In this document: positions 1 through 14,420 of the stretch, one piece after another
Layout of the letters: every line of letters begins with the position of its first letter
Numbering within the stretch: position 1 is the stretch's first letter
From: Viscum album
Lineage: Eukaryota > Streptophyta > Magnoliopsida > Santalales > Viscaceae
Assembly: GCA_963277665.1 (NCBI GenBank)
Contig: OY728133.1
Span: forward strand, 385,095,962 to 385,159,961
Length of the DNA: 64,000 nucleotides
Reading direction: 5' to 3'
Made by a program: the position numbers and the translations under genes
The notes under the pieces: generated by a model
Seen by the model: the letters and a program-made list of their open reading frames with translations, nothing else
The model's database searches: none
Told to the model about the DNA's origin: nothing

Positions 1-2456
1 TCATTTTGGTTAAACGTAAAAGTCAAAGGGGTTTATACACCGTATAAAAGAAGGTTGTGTATAAAACAAAATATGCCTCAATGAAAGGAGATTGAGACGA
101 AGTCCCATACCTCGGGTCCGACATGACTCGATCGTTCTTTAATGTCCTGAATAATAAACTTGAGTTAATTTCTACTTTCTTAAGAACCTTTTTCGAGTTC
201 ATTATTCCTTTTATATCACTTATTTCCATGTCCTGAATACTATGTAATTATTTAAGTTAATAACGGTCGTTTTAACGATCATTGGTACTTGAGTAAAAAA
301 TAAACCCTTTATAATTACAAGTTGTTCATGTATCCATTATATCCAGAATTATAATCATGATGTATATATCATATATATCCAGTATATACATGCATTTATA
401 ATATTACATAATCATTTAGAGGTAAGAAATGAAATGCACCGTTCATGGAGACAGTAAGCCGTACGTACGCATGAACGCTACTTTCATTTCTATTTCATAT
501 TTTATAGAATGGAATCATAATGATATAAAGGTATATTATAATTCCAGTATAATATAATATATAATATCATAGTTCCATCATTTATATGTCCCACATATGG
601 TATTTAACGAATCAAATCACTTTGAGGGTGCGGTAGTCCACACTTCCTTAAATGAAGATATCGCGTTTACCCATAATGGAAACCATAAAGGTATGCCCAA
701 AATGAAAAATACAGAAGCTTAAGGAAAAAATAAACATATTATATATCATTTATAAATATAGTGACATCTTAATGGCCACCTTTGAAGGTGTTAAAATAAT
801 GTTGAACAATCATCGTTTCGGGAGGCATAAATTCACCATCCACAGAAACAGTATGTCCTTTAACCATTAGATATAGGTGTGTGTAAGTGTAGCTCGAATC
901 CTTCTTATGACAACATCCTAGTATATTGAAGATACTGGAGTTGTTACAAAATAAATGAATAAAAAGAGTTTAGGGGGTTGGAGAAGCAAAATAAAACAAA
1001 AGGACTCAAGTGAAGACATTACCTTAAAATCGGGTAACTCCCTTTGGTTTGAGCTCAAAGGCTTCCTTGGGAAGACTTCTTCCCATAGTGAGGCTTCAAG
1101 GAGTAAGATAGGGAAGTGGAGAGACAAAATTGGAACTGTTTGGCCGAGCCAAATGCTTTGGGAGTGTGGGTAAGGAGGTAGAGGTGGGGGCCTTTTATAA
1201 GAGGAGAGGAGGGCACTCTTGGAAAGTAAAAAAATGTTACTTTATTTGAAAATGATTTTCGGATTCAAAAGGTCCCACATTGATATAATTCTAGGATAAG
1301 GTGATAAGGGTTCAAAATCCACCCAACCAATAGGTTTTGGACATGTGTAGGTTATAGATTTTACATTATCTTTTTGTTTTATTTAAATCCTTTATTAATG
1401 AGGTAATCGCTGCATCATCATGATGTCATAAATAATTTAATAAATTTAATGTCTAAAAATTATAAAAAAAAATTATGATGTAGGAAATCGTTTTAGATTT
1501 CAAATGAATATTTATAGTCCAAAATAACATTTATTTATACAAAATTAAAAATATTTTACTTAGGTTATACATTCTTTGTCACATTTAACATTCTTTAAAA
1601 ATAAAAAGATAAAAAGTCACTTTTTCACAAAAGTGATTTCATGGGGCCCCCAAGTTTGGCACAAGGCATCCCATGGTCGAGAATGAGACAAACAGTAGCC
1701 TTAGGACACATGTTGTGGTCTTTTTGTATTATTATGATATCATTTTATTATCCTTAACTACTCGATTACTCATTAATCAAGATAATTAAAGATAATTACC
1801 GTCATTACTATTCATAATGTTCAAAAACAAAAGAGTCTTGATTAAATAATTTGGACCTTCTGATTCCAAATATGTAATCCATTTTACCAAATTACAAACA
1901 CATAAATTGCAATAATTGATTTAAAAATAATTCCCGTTGTCAAAACAAATAGCGGGTTTTTTTGAAACAATATCTATGAAAAGTTTGGCATTAGTTTATG
2001 ACCAATTTCAAAGTGAAATTAATAATAATGATGACCATTGGATTAAATGGTAAAAATATATTCATATTACACTTTAAGAGAAATTAAAAATATAATCTAT
2101 CCATATAAATAAATTAAATGAAAAAGCAGTTTTGATGTAAAATGCAGTATTTTTCACTATTCATTAAAAAAATGAACATTGTCAGAAAAATACCAAAAAT
2201 TTATCCAATGTAAATTTCAATGTCCCAATCATAATAAATATTTTTATTTTGACAAATATATATTATAAAATTGTCAAAAGTTTGATTTAAAAAGGGTTTG
2301 CCATCAAAAGGTAGTAAAACAATCTTTTAAGAATATTAGTGTATTCCATGCTTAAGATTGTATTTATTTTCATTTTAAGCCTCTAAAACACTATCTTCAT
2401 CATTAATAGACATAGATAAAAATATTTATTATTCATTACATACATAGGATGTTACA
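1..2456 (-). mobile_element. LTR of Ty3 family I, partial (window edge)
   Basis: Read on the minus strand, this matches the first 2.4 kb of the two LTRs of element I (13154-24686). It has the same start, TGTAACATCC, at 2456, the same TATA region, the same tRNA-like hairpin motif near 440-477 and the same run at 1-60 seen near 15590. No polypurine tract lies just outside 2456, so this is a 5' LTR or a solo LTR rather than a 3' LTR. The rest is beyond the window. It carries many small differences from the other copies, so it is an old insertion. Confidence 0.85.
1193..1199 (-). promoter_or_regulatory. TATA box of family I LTR
   Basis: TATAAAA on the minus strand, followed downstream by a pyrimidine-rich leader. 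It sits at the same place as the boxes in the two other family I LTRs (14414 and 22514). It is the likely core promoter of the retrotransposon; activity is inferred from position only. Confidence 0.6.
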
Positions 2457-4139
2457 TCAGGTGTACCATTCAGTAGGTATATAGAGTTCCCACATTCTTT
2501 TCAATCAAGGGGTATCACTCAGTACATAGAGGACCACACCCTAGTCTATTAGGGGGTACCACTCTCTGATGATCCTGCCTGATCACTACCATCATCGAGC
2601 ACCACATAAAGAATCCTTATGCTTTTAACCACTCTTATCATATATAAAGATTCACTAATAAGTCTAAAATCACATTATACATGAAAAACACTAAAGATAG
2701 GTTACTAACATGCCAAAATATGAGTCAAAACAATGGGAATTTGATAGGTAGAAGTTTCCTCGTGAAGTAAGTACACATTGTATAAGGGACCCGCAAGGTG
2801 TGTGGTCCTACTAAAATACATGTACATGTCATTTCCAGTAATTCAATCGCTATCCGTGTAGTACAACATCAAGTGGATGGGTACTACATGATGTCTCTCA
2901 GCCACATGAGGCATTCCCATGTGAATCTGTCCATGCTTTTGTACTCTAGAATGGTTTCCGTACATGACATTCCCCTCACAACACATGGTGTGTCTAAGTC
3001 TGTCTGACACTCAATTTGTGACTCCATACAAGGCCCATATTTTTTTTAAAGTACATTGTGTGTCTTCTGAAATACAAGGTGTGTGTGTCCACATGGGCTC
3101 AGGGGCATTTACCCTCTTTACATGTAGATCTAGACCACTAGGTGTTACAAAAAATTTGCTTCTTGTACACAATATTTAACTTTAACATGAAACCCTAGAC
3201 ACCACATAAATTGGACTAAATGGAATGTTTTTAAAAAACTAAATGTCGAGTAGTCACATTTTTCATAAAAACTCAGATCTTCCATGTGGATCCTAGGTCC
3301 ACACGCACCGACGTGTTTTTTGGAAATTGACCACTTGAAATAAATAGTGACCTTTTATTGTCATCTTTTTTAACTGATTAGTGTTCAAAAATCACATCTT
3401 AATCCTTATTCATGAATCATGCCATGCCAGATTCACTTCCTATTTCACTTCCTTCTCCATTTCAGATCCTAGATCTACTAATACCTCAACAATACTTGAA
3501 ATCATAATAAATTCTTCCTCGAAACTCCAATACAGTTATTGTGAGCACATCCACTGCAAATATGGTGATCTTTTCTGGCATGGACACACCTGAAAGTAGT
3601 TTACTTATGACCATATGGTCCAATGATGAATAAAATGAAGAATGATTAGAGGAAAGGCACAATATTAAAGGTGACCTAATCATTTCATAAGCATTTATAG
3701 CCAATTATCGAAGACCCGAGAAAATATGGTTGATTTCCATGAATAATCAAGTAAATATATTAATATAAGAATTAATTCCAACACACCGACTCATGAAATG
3801 TGTGAAATTGAAAAAAGATCAAATAATAACATATTAGATCATGCCCAATATTTTAATTAAGGGTAGAAACTAATATTTAAACCCCTACCTTGATATTAGA
3901 CCATTCATTGGTGAAGAATGTACCTTTTGAAAATGGGGATAATATATTACATTTTTTACACGTCAATTCTCTTTGATATGGATGTTGTTCGCCATCTGAA
4001 TTTAATCATGTAATGAATTAGGGTGGAATACTCCCCTAAATAATCTTATGGTTATGCAACTAACTTTAGGGATTCTCCATAACAACATATAAATAGGGGG
4101 AATACAATATAGGTAATTTAATAAATTAATTAAATGAAT
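2457..4139. other. Unassigned AT-rich repeat-like DNA
   Basis: No gene is recognisable. The start holds a weak tandem repeat (separate entry). 2780-3180 has recurring gtgtgt/tgtgtgg words and three short open frames without any family resemblance. The composition and the neighbouring LTRs suggest decayed transposon DNA, but I cannot assign it. Confidence 0.4.
2463..2600. repeat. Imperfect tandem repeat, about 44-49 bp
   Basis: Three decayed units begin with gtaccattcag (2463), gtatcactcag (2512) and gtaccactctc (2556), spaced 49 and 44 bp. They lie directly outside the start of the family I LTR, so they belong to the DNA it inserted into. Confidence 0.4.
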
Positions 4140-7100
4140 AAAATATTTAATATAGTAAACTTATACACATAAGAGTAAGAATAAAGGTTTTTTGTCATTT
4201 ATGAATAAAAATATGATAAAAATATCATTAAAAATATTCTTGAAGAAAAATTCCTTTTCATTTTGAAAATCACATCTCAAACTAATAGTTAAAAAAAATT
4301 GAATATAACTTTCTATGAAAATAATTTTTAAAACTTATAAGGGAATCTTTAAAAAAATTGAGTGGTCATGTTGGTTTGAAATTCCATTCATGTTGTATAC
4401 ATTAAAAAACATTCCTTTTAACTTTTTTGATAAAAGTAAAATAGATATTTTTTTAAAATGACATGAAGATTACACTAAAAGCATTTTTTTAATAAGTAAA
4501 AAAATTGTTAAATATTTATTTAATAAATAATTTTTCAAAGGTTAAAATCATTTTTGTGAATATTTTTATAGAATATGGTTTTGGAAGAAAATAGTTTTCC
4601 GATTGAAAAGAGAAATACTGTTGGTTTTTATTGAAAATAATTTCTTATTTATTTTATGTAACAAAGAGTAGAAAAAAGAATTATTATGTTTAAATATCAG
4701 GAATAATTATATTATAATAAAATTAAATGGGTTTTTTAGATAATTATAAAATAATTTCTTGGAACTGATATTTGAGAATAAATACTCACGATTAGATTGA
4801 GATTGTAAAATAAACCATTACAATTAACATATCATTGAAGTGATAATTAATTAATAAATAAATTATGTTTATAAAATATAAACCCACATAAAACTAGTTT
4901 AAATACAATAAATGGTAATCAAAAGTAATTGTATAGAGTATCTTATAATGTCAAAGGTAACAAATAAGTAATATAACACAATGGAAAGAAATTGGGTTGT
5001 GAAATTCTTTACCATATTGTAAATTTTAATTCAACTCCATTTATAATATATAATTAAACTTTAAACGCAAAATATCATGAATAATGAATTATTAATGATA
5101 TTACATTTCTAAGGTGATGTGTATTCATCAAATAAAAGAAACTAGGTGCATTACATTGCAATATTCTCTAAGGAAATTAAATTGAGGCCAAATACCTTAC
5201 CTCACACTTCCTTTTAATTGAATATACATTTAACTCATTTATAGTGGTATTAACATGTTATTAACTTATTTAATAACAATATTAATATTTATAATATCAT
5301 ATATGATAATTTTATAACTTATTATCACATATTCATTAGTAATATTTCATTATGTTCATTGTTTCGAGTGTTAGTTTCCTTGTTTTTTTTATTCATGATT
5401 TATGATAAATGTTTTGGTTATTATAAACATTATATAGTTCTATAATATGAAAAATAATCATGAAATAATTATAATATTTATATATAAATTATAATTTTAA
5501 AACCACTCTTTAAAATATGGTTATAAAAAATGAGGTACGTTACGGTCTTGAAGACGGTATGTCGTACATACTTATGAGAAACACTTCCATTTTTCAACTA
5601 TCATTATGTAAAAGTTGTAGGAAATTTTTTATATATAAATAATGATCATAATATTATAATTACCATGTTATTAGTATATGTATTATCCTTGTGGTTTTGT
5701 GATGAAAAGAGAGTCACATCGCATCATGAAAGCGGTATTCCACACATATGTAAAGGATGTTATCATCATTAACTGAGTGAAATAGTAAGAAAGAGAATGA
5801 TATATTTTTTATAAAAGGATAAAATAAGTCATTAATATTATAATTATTTTATTTATATGATATATAATCATTAAAATTATATTTATCACTTTACGTGTAA
5901 ATCAGTAGTGAAGGATGAAACACATCGCTTCACGGGACAATAGTCCACTAGACACATGAGTGATGTTATCGAATCCCATATGTAATGAAATGTAAAAAAG
6001 TATATATGATATAATGAATAAATATGTGTAATAATGTTATAAATATCACATATATAATTTATATATATCATCATACCCAACTGTGATAGGTGGTAATGTA
6101 AAAATTAATGACAACAGTTCACGAGGCAGTAGTATCCCAAACACATGAATGATCATTTGGTAACCCATTTGATGAAAGTGGGGTTTGTTTTAGGTTATTC
6201 CATTAACATAATAAAATATAAGTACATTAATGATATTTTTTTTCATTAAATATTCATGGTTTAATATGAATTTAATTATTTGGATTAATAAATAAAATAA
6301 AAATGTTCTTTGAAGAACGTTACATCTTCTTCGGTTATCCTTCATAAGATTCCACAAAATTAAAACAATATTGGATTTCTAAAAAATATAATTCATATAG
6401 TACGAGAGTCCGGATTTTGGGATGTTATTTTGGAAGGTATTTTCTAAACCAATGTGGTTTTATGGTGTTAAAATGATAATAAATTGGTTGGCCTTTAATA
6501 AGTGAGGTGAGTGACATACTTATAATTTTTAGAAAAGCTTCAATCATACCAAATTTTTTATCATTAAAAAAGATTACAAAATGGGTAATTATCTATACTA
6601 TAAGAAATGAGGTGTAAATATTTTCAGAAAATTAGTGATGTAAATGTTTTTATATACTTCTCTACCCTAATATTTTTTTATCCTTTGGTAAATCCGTTTT
6701 TACCTTTACCATAACAATTAATTTTTACTGTTTTCACTATTCATTTTGGTTAAAAACTAAGTTGAAATTATTAGAAAATATAAATTACAATGATTCAAAA
6801 TATTTAATCCATATTAAAAATTTCATTCATAAAATAAAAAATATATAATTTTAAATTAAACCCGATAAAATGATAGGAAAGAGGGTTTTCAAATAGAAAA
6901 TGTTCAAAATTTTACATTATTTTTATATCAAAAATAAATATGAAAATGATTCTAAGGAACTAAATTGGATTATTATATATATAATTGAATTAAATTTTCT
7001 TCAAAATCTATTCAAAATATAATTTAACTTTATAATTAATTTAAATGAAAAATATGTTTTCAATTAAAATTCAGTATTTTTCACTATTCAATGAGAAATG

Positions 7101-7260
7101 AAATATTTCAGAAAAACTGAAAAAAATACTAAAAAAGATAGTAGTGATATGAATATTAAAAATTAATCTCTTTTTAACTAAATTTTATAAAATTAGAAAA
7201 AATTAATTTTAAATTATGTTCTCAAAGCATAAAGGAACTTTCTTTTAGAAAAAAAAATTC
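4140..7260 (-). mobile_element. Decayed LTR of Ty3 family II (solo or truncated)
   Basis: Blocks in this stretch follow the same order as the LTRs of element II. 4260-4460 resembles 44880-45070, the repeat block at 5520-6170 resembles 37080-37510, 6300-6360 resembles 37650-37700, and 6660-6770 resembles 38010-38100. The TATA region near 6490 is degraded to cctttaataag. No primer-binding site or coding remnant is attached, so it is probably a solo LTR or a fragment. The ends are approximate. Confidence 0.55.
5525..6170. repeat. About 180-bp tandem repeat within family II LTR
   Basis: Four decayed units recur near 5530, 5710, 5900 and 6090. Each carries a block of the form acatcgc-ttca-cggtagt-cacacatatgag followed by a t-rich tail. 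The unit corresponds to a motif present once in family I LTRs (426-490, 15128-15187, 23228-23287). Three units lie in the 3' LTR of element II (37080-37510). Confidence 0.55.
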
Positions 7261-10200
7261 TTTTGAAAAAATTTCTTTTTCTATAAAATAATTCTTATTT
7301 TACTTGTAATCAATGGATACACATAATTTTTATAATTTATGAAGTACTATTTATTCCATTAAATTTAATGGATGGGTTATAATGATATACTATATTATAG
7401 TTCATTTAAACCACATGTTATGTGTTTCGCAAATCTATTAAAAACATTAAATTTATAAGAAACATACTTAATCTCTTATTTAATCCTGGTGTAATGTGTC
7501 ACATATGATATTGAATAAAAATTTGTTATTTTAAAATTTTTGGGTGTTATATTCTCCTCAACATAAATAAATCTCATCAAAAAAATTATACATGATCTCT
7601 GTAATCAAGGGTTTGATATTTTAAATTTCTTCAGTTGAAATCCCATGTCATAAAAACAATGCATAAAACATCCACTTAAGAAGAGGGAAACAGAAGTGAT
7701 AAGGTCATCTAAAATAATGTACTAGGTTTCCAAATAGTAGAACATGGATTCAAAGTGAAGACATGTTCGTAAAATAAAATCATTAAAAATATCAAATGTC
7801 ATCAAAACAACCCAAAATGGTTAAAATACAAGACACAACTCATGAACAACCATGATACCTCAATGATAGACATGGGGAAGAGTTATCCAAGAACTCCCCT
7901 AAAAAAAATCTCAAGATATAATGGTTATATATCCTATATACCTTTACTAGCTCAATAAAAATAGGTATTTGATATTATTATATAATTATTTGACCTAATT
8001 CAACCACCAATTTTACCCGAATTAGCTATATATAAGGCCCAAAGCATGTTCTCGAACACCATGAGATAAAGGAAAGCATAAAGGTATCATAATGTAACCA
8101 TTGGGAATAATTTAACACACATAATATAATAACCACTTCACATATACTCCTCCTAAATTTCCATCATGACACATCAATAATTTATATTCTCATGAAAGTA
8201 TTAAATATTCATAAAATATATAAATGCTCAAATTGATCAAATCAAAATGGTGATAATTAAAAAAATCATAGAAAAGTAACCATGAGTATAAATATTTCAT
8301 GAATCAACATCAATATATAAAATAAATGAAACATGGTCATGGTTAGAGATATTAACCAAAAATATCCAAAATATCATCAAGGATTCCATAATTATCCACG
8401 CAAAACAAAAATCCATGTGAGAAATGGTTTCCACCACCACCTCAGCAATGAAAAAAAGTGGATGATAAGAATATAGAAGGGACACCAAATAGTATGAAAC
8501 TCTTAACTTTACCTATATCCTATTAAACCAGGTCACCATATACCACATGTGTATATATAGGTTCTGAGTTAAATCTCTTAATGAAACCATAATGAATCTA
8601 CATAACAAATTTCATTATATAAATCATTAAATCATGATTAAAATTTTTATTTTAAATACATTTTATTTAAGAAAAATATTTAAAACCTTTTGTTTCATGA
8701 GAAAAAATTCAAGTTCTAAAAATAATATAATTAGGGAAATAAATTATAAACTTGGTGAAACATGGAATGAATATATTCAAATACAATTAATTAAATGGGA
8801 TATAATTAGTTACACATCTCAATAAAGTTCCAAACATACCATAAGGTCCCTAAACTATGTTTCTTGGGTAACAATGATTTCACTAAAGGAATATTGGATT
8901 TCATATGTGAACATAATGGTTATAGGAACTCATGTGTTCTCACCAAGGTACTAATCCATCCCATTACCTCATATAGTCTAATTGGTTAACATTCCCTTAG
9001 TAGAACATTGTCAATACTAGGACTATAGTCATCTGAGTTACCAACTCACCCAAGGTCTCCTATGTCAAATCAAACATAAAGAACAAGTTACAATATAATC
9101 CCAAAGTAAAACCCCTTCGAAATATACGTTACAATTATATTGAAACTAAATACATCCTTTAAAGATATTTGGAAAATTATTATCATGAATAAAAGATATT
9201 TTTAAGGAAATTAATTTGAAATAACACTTTAATCAAATGGTTTTACAATTGAAATACCAATTTTTTAAAGAAATCTTCATCAAAATAGAGTAGACCTCAT
9301 GACCATAATTTAAAATAAATAGAGATTGGGAGAAGAGATCCTCATAAGCCTAAAAATCAATATATTACATTAATAACCCTTCTATGAAAATAATTTAAAC
9401 CCCCATAATAATTTTTGGTTCTAAAATACAATGAAAAATGTGACAACATGGAAATAAAAGAGGAATAAAGGAGGAAACTAAAGTAAATCAATTCTAACAT
9501 TAAGCGAAATCACAAAGATTTGAGGAAGGTTATTATGGTGGAAATGGATAAAAAGATTCTAAACCAAGGGAGAATAATAATTTCATCCCAATGAAGGATA
9601 ATTCTCACTAATGAGAAGAGTGGGAGAGAATATTGAGTTAAAAACATAAGGAAAAAATATTAAATTTCTCATTTTTTATGAAAAATGTGAAAATTAAACA
9701 TTTTGGCTGCATGGTTAGGAAAACCATGCACTAACCATTATCGTCACATATACACCCACAAATTAGTTTCATATCAATGCATGAATAATTATTCAACCAT
9801 TTAAATATACAAATAATAAATTTTAAATAAATTAATATCTCAAAATATGAAAATTTTATATTTTAAATGAAACAAATATAATATAAAGGATGGATTCGTT
9901 ATAGAAAAATGTCAATTTTTTACATAAACTATTATTGAAATTTTATGATTTAATTGTTATGATTAAAAATGGAATATTTATTTTCTGGTAATTAATTAAT
10001 TTATTTGTATTATGAAAACTTTTCCATATATATTTCATACAGTGATTAGTCTTATTCATACTCATCAATTCAACTAATAGATTATAATGATCATATTTTA
10101 ATGAAAACTTGTTTATTATATTAAATTTAGTTTAAGATCATTGTTTCATGTATTAAAATATTTCAAATATAGTATTAAAAATAATAAAATATTGGTTTGG

Positions 10201-10936
10201 TACACTTCACCCTCCTTAATGAAATTGTGTACTCATAATTTTTATTCATTATGAGCATATCATGAAATAAAAATAGATTTTTTGGAATTTTAATTTATAG
10301 TCCTATACTGAGAAACATATTATTTGATAAATAAATATTTTTTGAATAACATGTGTTTATTTATAAGATTTATACTTTTTAATTTTTTTTCTAGGACTAC
10401 ACCTTGATATTTATGTCGTACTTTCCACCCAAAACATGATATATTTATCTTCTATTTATTGAGTAGTTATAAAAAAAATATTCTCACTTTATTTCATTCC
10501 TAGGTTTTGTTTTGATCATTTTTTTACTTTTGATTCAGCTTATGTTCATTATAATGAATAGATAAGATTATTTTTTCATGCCTAAAGTAATGAAATTATA
10601 ATTTAAGGTATTTTTAGATCCATTAAGGGATGATGTAATTTAATTCAATGTATTATTTTATAACTATATATTGATCCCATTTCTGAGAAAAAAAGAATAG
10701 CCTAAGTGAATATAATATACAATAAAGTAATCCATCCAATGAAGAATTAAGCATTAAAATCTCAATAATAATGCAACATGTTCAATAAATTTCATTAAGC
10801 CCTAAAGATCTCCAGAATATTGTATAAAAAATTTTAATACATCATAATCTTATATTCACACAAATATACTATAACTATTCATATTTTAAAACACATACTA
10901 ACCCTAAAGGTTAAATAAAAAATCTAGGTTCTTAAT
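7261..10936. other. Unassigned AT-rich transposon-like region
   Basis: No coding frame resembles a protein family. A segment near 9440-9750 (purine-rich, then a mirrored pair ggttaggaaaaccatgcactaacca) reads on the minus strand like the promoter-leader part of a plant LTR. Without a second copy I cannot give ends or a family. Otherwise I see only AT-rich sequence. Confidence 0.3.
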
Positions 10937-11647
10937 TGAAATAGAAAAGTCATAAAATATTCCATCCTTGGAGACAATATTTTCCTGAAATGATAAATTA
11001 TTATGCCTAGATTCACACATGATAAATTTATCTAAAAACTATATTCCTACTGGAGTCCCATGTGTAATGTAATGAATATTTTTTCTCCTTAATGAGAAGA
11101 ATAATTTCCCTTTTATCCTTGTTTTTTTATTGTTCCATGTCTTGATATTTTATTTTAAGAGTTATAATGATTTTTTATGTTTGTTTTGGGTAAAACAGGA
11201 GGGTCCAAAATGTAGAATATGTGACCACACCATAGAGGGTGGACTGCAACATAATAAAATTGGCTATGCCTTAGGGTTTTGTGGTGTTTATTATACAATG
11301 AAGCGGTAATGGAAACATCCTAGTTACTCTTTTTATTTTTTTTAGATTTAATCATAGAGGGATGCTCTCCAATGCCCCAACATAGTGAGGATAAAAATTC
11401 AAAAAATATCTTCTCTACGTCAGTTTATTGAAAGTGGTCCATATTTTATTTTTCTATATTTGAGGCCTCTAAATAAGAATAGTACTATATTAATTTATGG
11501 AAACAATTTTGAGGATATATTAGGGGAATTTTTATTAGTTTTTATGAGGTTTTAATGAGGTAATCTAATGTGGAATGAACCAATGGAGGATTTAAAATAC
11601 CTTCTCCCACTCCCTTCATCAACAGAGTTCCAAGAGTAATGAAGGGA

Positions 11648-11654
11648 TATATAA
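11648..11654 (+). promoter_or_regulatory. Possible TATA box of element III 5' LTR
   Basis: TATATAA is followed by a leader rich in actcaacacc. The matching place in the 3' LTR is atatatgtagaagaaactcc near 54245. This is a candidate only. Confidence 0.35.
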
Positions 11655-11924
11655 GTAACTCAACACCATAGAAAAACACATTATACCAGATAAGAGAGTG
11701 ACATAACCAATTATATACCACATTTCCTCCCCCAAACCATGTTTTACTTCAATAAATGCACCTATTCAATGTATCTACCTCCCTACTCCATAGTAGATTG
11801 ATGCCCGAACACCCATAATTTATCCATTATAACAGTTGTCTCCCTGCATTATAGTGCCCTATCTAAACTATGGAAATGATTTCCAGGACACCTACATGCC
11901 AAATCTCCTACTGTGGATCAAGTA

Positions 11925-11929
11925 TTCTA
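11925..11929. repeat. Target-site duplication of element II, left copy
   Basis: ttcta, identical to 46955-46959 at the other end of element II. It also equals the bases at the matching uninterrupted position (54518-54522) in the 3' LTR of element III. Five bases is the usual duplication length for Ty3/gypsy elements. Confidence 0.65.
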
Positions 11930-13153
11930 TAGAATCCTATAATTTTTATATCAACATATTACATGTTAATAGATGGATATTAATTACAAAACAAAATGAT
12001 CAATGCTCGATTAGTTTAGCTCTAGTATATTTGGAAACATGGATATGCAAAAAATTATTTCATAATTAAACTACATTATTTTACACTATGTTATTCCATA
12101 CGTCAATACTTACTAGACATATCATAAAAAATACTTATTATCATAACCTAGGAAAGAAAATACAAGAAAGGTCGATCTTAGGTGAATGATAAGGGTTAGT
12201 AAGGGAAATATCAATATAACATGAGAATATCATTAGAAATTCACACCATTTGTATAATATATCACATGCTTGAGTTATTTAATAAATCATGGTAGTTCGT
12301 GTGAAATGAATCATAATATAATCAAATTATATAAGTTATGAGAAAATAATATTTACATAAGACATAGATTATCAACATACAGGTAAGAATAGAAAACCAG
12401 TTTCATGTTAGTCCAGGATAATATCCAAGAATATATTAATGGAATTAGTTCACTCAAGAAACCATCATTATATCTAAGTCTTACTACCAATACGATCATA
12501 TAGTATAGAGTACATTACTGAACTGGATTCACTCCCCATTCCAGCCCTCTTTATCTAATGAGATATAAATACTTACACAATTAATTGGGAGGATATTTAA
12601 TTATGTGACCACCCATAAAACAATGATAATAACACAAATCTATTTCATAATATCATAATAAATTCATCAAATCATACCCCATGAAAATAAAATTGGCTTC
12701 ATAAACATTTCATCATAGTATAACCCATGGAAAAGAATTTGGTTTTGTAAAATATTTCATCCTAGCATAACTTATGGAAATATAACGATCTTCATAAACA
12801 TATTGACATAAAAAAACAAAAACTATCTAGATAAAGAATAAGGATTGTTTCACTGGATCATATCCCTAGTATATATTACAGAACATCAAATTATTTCATC
12901 TTATATTGAAAATTATTTTGGAATATAACTTGGAACATTCCTTCTTAAAATAAAATTTTACCATTAAATAAATTATCTAATATATAAAATTTTACAATAT
13001 ATATAAAATATTCCTTAAAATTGATGTTGCGAACTTTGAAAGTATTCTTAAAAACATTGGGGAGTCATGAATATTGGAAATACCGTTCATGGTGCATATG
13101 TAAAAATAAAAATTCCATTCTTGTTTTCTATTAAAAAAAATATCCTTTATAGG
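11930..13153 (-). mobile_element. 3' LTR of element II, piece 1 (U5 side)
   Basis: This is colinear with 43800-45030 of the 5' LTR. The end tatag-cctataatttttat matches tatagtgacccataattttta, and 12550-12760 matches 44450-44650 (gagatataaata-ttac, then repeated ataacccatggaaa phrases). Element I interrupts it at 13154. Confidence 0.7.
13149..13153. repeat. Target-site duplication of element I, left copy
   Basis: atagg, against gtagg at 24687-24691 after the 3' LTR. Four of five bases agree. The exact LTR end is uncertain by about 3 bp. Confidence 0.5.
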
Positions 13154-14413
13154 TGTAACATCTTAAGTAAGTAATGAATAATGGATTTTCATATCTATGT
13201 CTATTTATGAATTAGATAGTATTTTAGAGGATCAAACTGAGAATAAATGCAATCTTAAGCATAGAATTCTCAAATATTTTTAAAAGATTGTTTTACCGCC
13301 TTTTGATGGCGAACCATTTTTTATAAAACTATATTTTGACAATTTTATAAGATCTATTTTTCAAAATAAACTTATTTTTTAGGATTGGGACTTTGAAATT
13401 TACTTTGGATAAATTTTTGGTATTTTTCTGACAATGTTAATTTTTCAACGAATAGTGAAAAATACTTCAGTTTACTTCAAAACTGATGTTTCATCTAATT
13501 TAATTATAGTGATATATTATCTTCTTAGATGGTTTTAAAGTGTTATTAGAATATATTTTTACCATTTAATCCAATATTGGTCATTTTAATTAATTTCACT
13601 TTGAAATTGGATATAAACAACTGTCAAAATTTTGATAGATATAGTTTTTAAAAATCCGCTATTTGTTTTCACAATGAGAATTATTTTTAAATTAATTACT
13701 ACAATTTCTGTGTTTGGAATTTTTTAAAATGGATTATATATTTGGAATCATAAGGTCCAAATTATGTAATTAATACTCTTTTTTTTGGACATTATGAATA
13801 GTAAGGACAGTAATTATCTTTAATTATCTTGATTAATTAGTAATCGGGTAGTTAAGGGTAATAAAATAATAAAATAATAATATAAAATGACCCTAACATG
13901 TTTTCTAATGCTACTTTTTGTGTCATTTCCGGCCATGGGATGCCTTGTTCCATATTTTGGGACCCCATGGAATCACTTTTGGGTGATAGTGTCACTTTAT
14001 CATTTTATGGTTTTTAAAAGGAAAGTATAACCAAAGTATGTATCACCCAAGTAAAATAATTTTAGTTTTGTTTGTGTAAGTGATATCTTATACTATAAAT
14101 AGTAATTGGAAAGCTAAAAATATTTCCTACATCATGATATATTTTTTTTATAAGTTTTAGACATTAAATGAATTAATTTATTTATGACCCCATGATGATG
14201 CAACGATTACCTCATTAATGAATGATTTAAATAAAATGAAAAGATAATGTAAAATATAATACTTACACTTGTAAAAGACCTATTTTATGGTTGCATTCCA
14301 AACCCTTATCACCTTATCCTATAAATATATCATTGTGGGACATTTAAAATCCGAAACTCATTATATAATAAAGTAACATTTCTTGAATTTCCAAGAGTGC
14401 CCCTCCTCCCTCT

Positions 14414-14420
14414 TATAAAA
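14414..14420 (+). promoter_or_regulatory. TATA box of element I 5' LTR
   Basis: TATAAAA lies in the context cctccctcttataaaaggccccc and is conserved in all three family I LTRs here. A transcription start about 30 bases downstream is inferred. Confidence 0.65.

Larger units (their letters stand above)
10937..11929 (+). mobile_element. 5' LTR of element III, left piece
   Basis: This piece is colinear with the first kilobase of the 3' LTR of element III. 11090-11240 matches 53700-53840, including the shared phrase around gtgaccac/tgaccat. 11590-11720 matches 54190-54310, and 11790-11925 matches 54400-54520. It begins at TGAAATAG, comparable with TGAATTTT at 53562. It stops at 11929, where minus-strand family II LTR begins, and the rest of this LTR resumes at 46955. 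The two pieces add to about 2.6 kb, against 2.5 kb for the 3' LTR. Confidence 0.65.

Noticed and set aside
2798..3179. Two overlapping open frames of about 70 codons
   Set aside because: They have no recognisable domain and a biased gtgtgt-rich composition, and no promoter or splice evidence could be argued.
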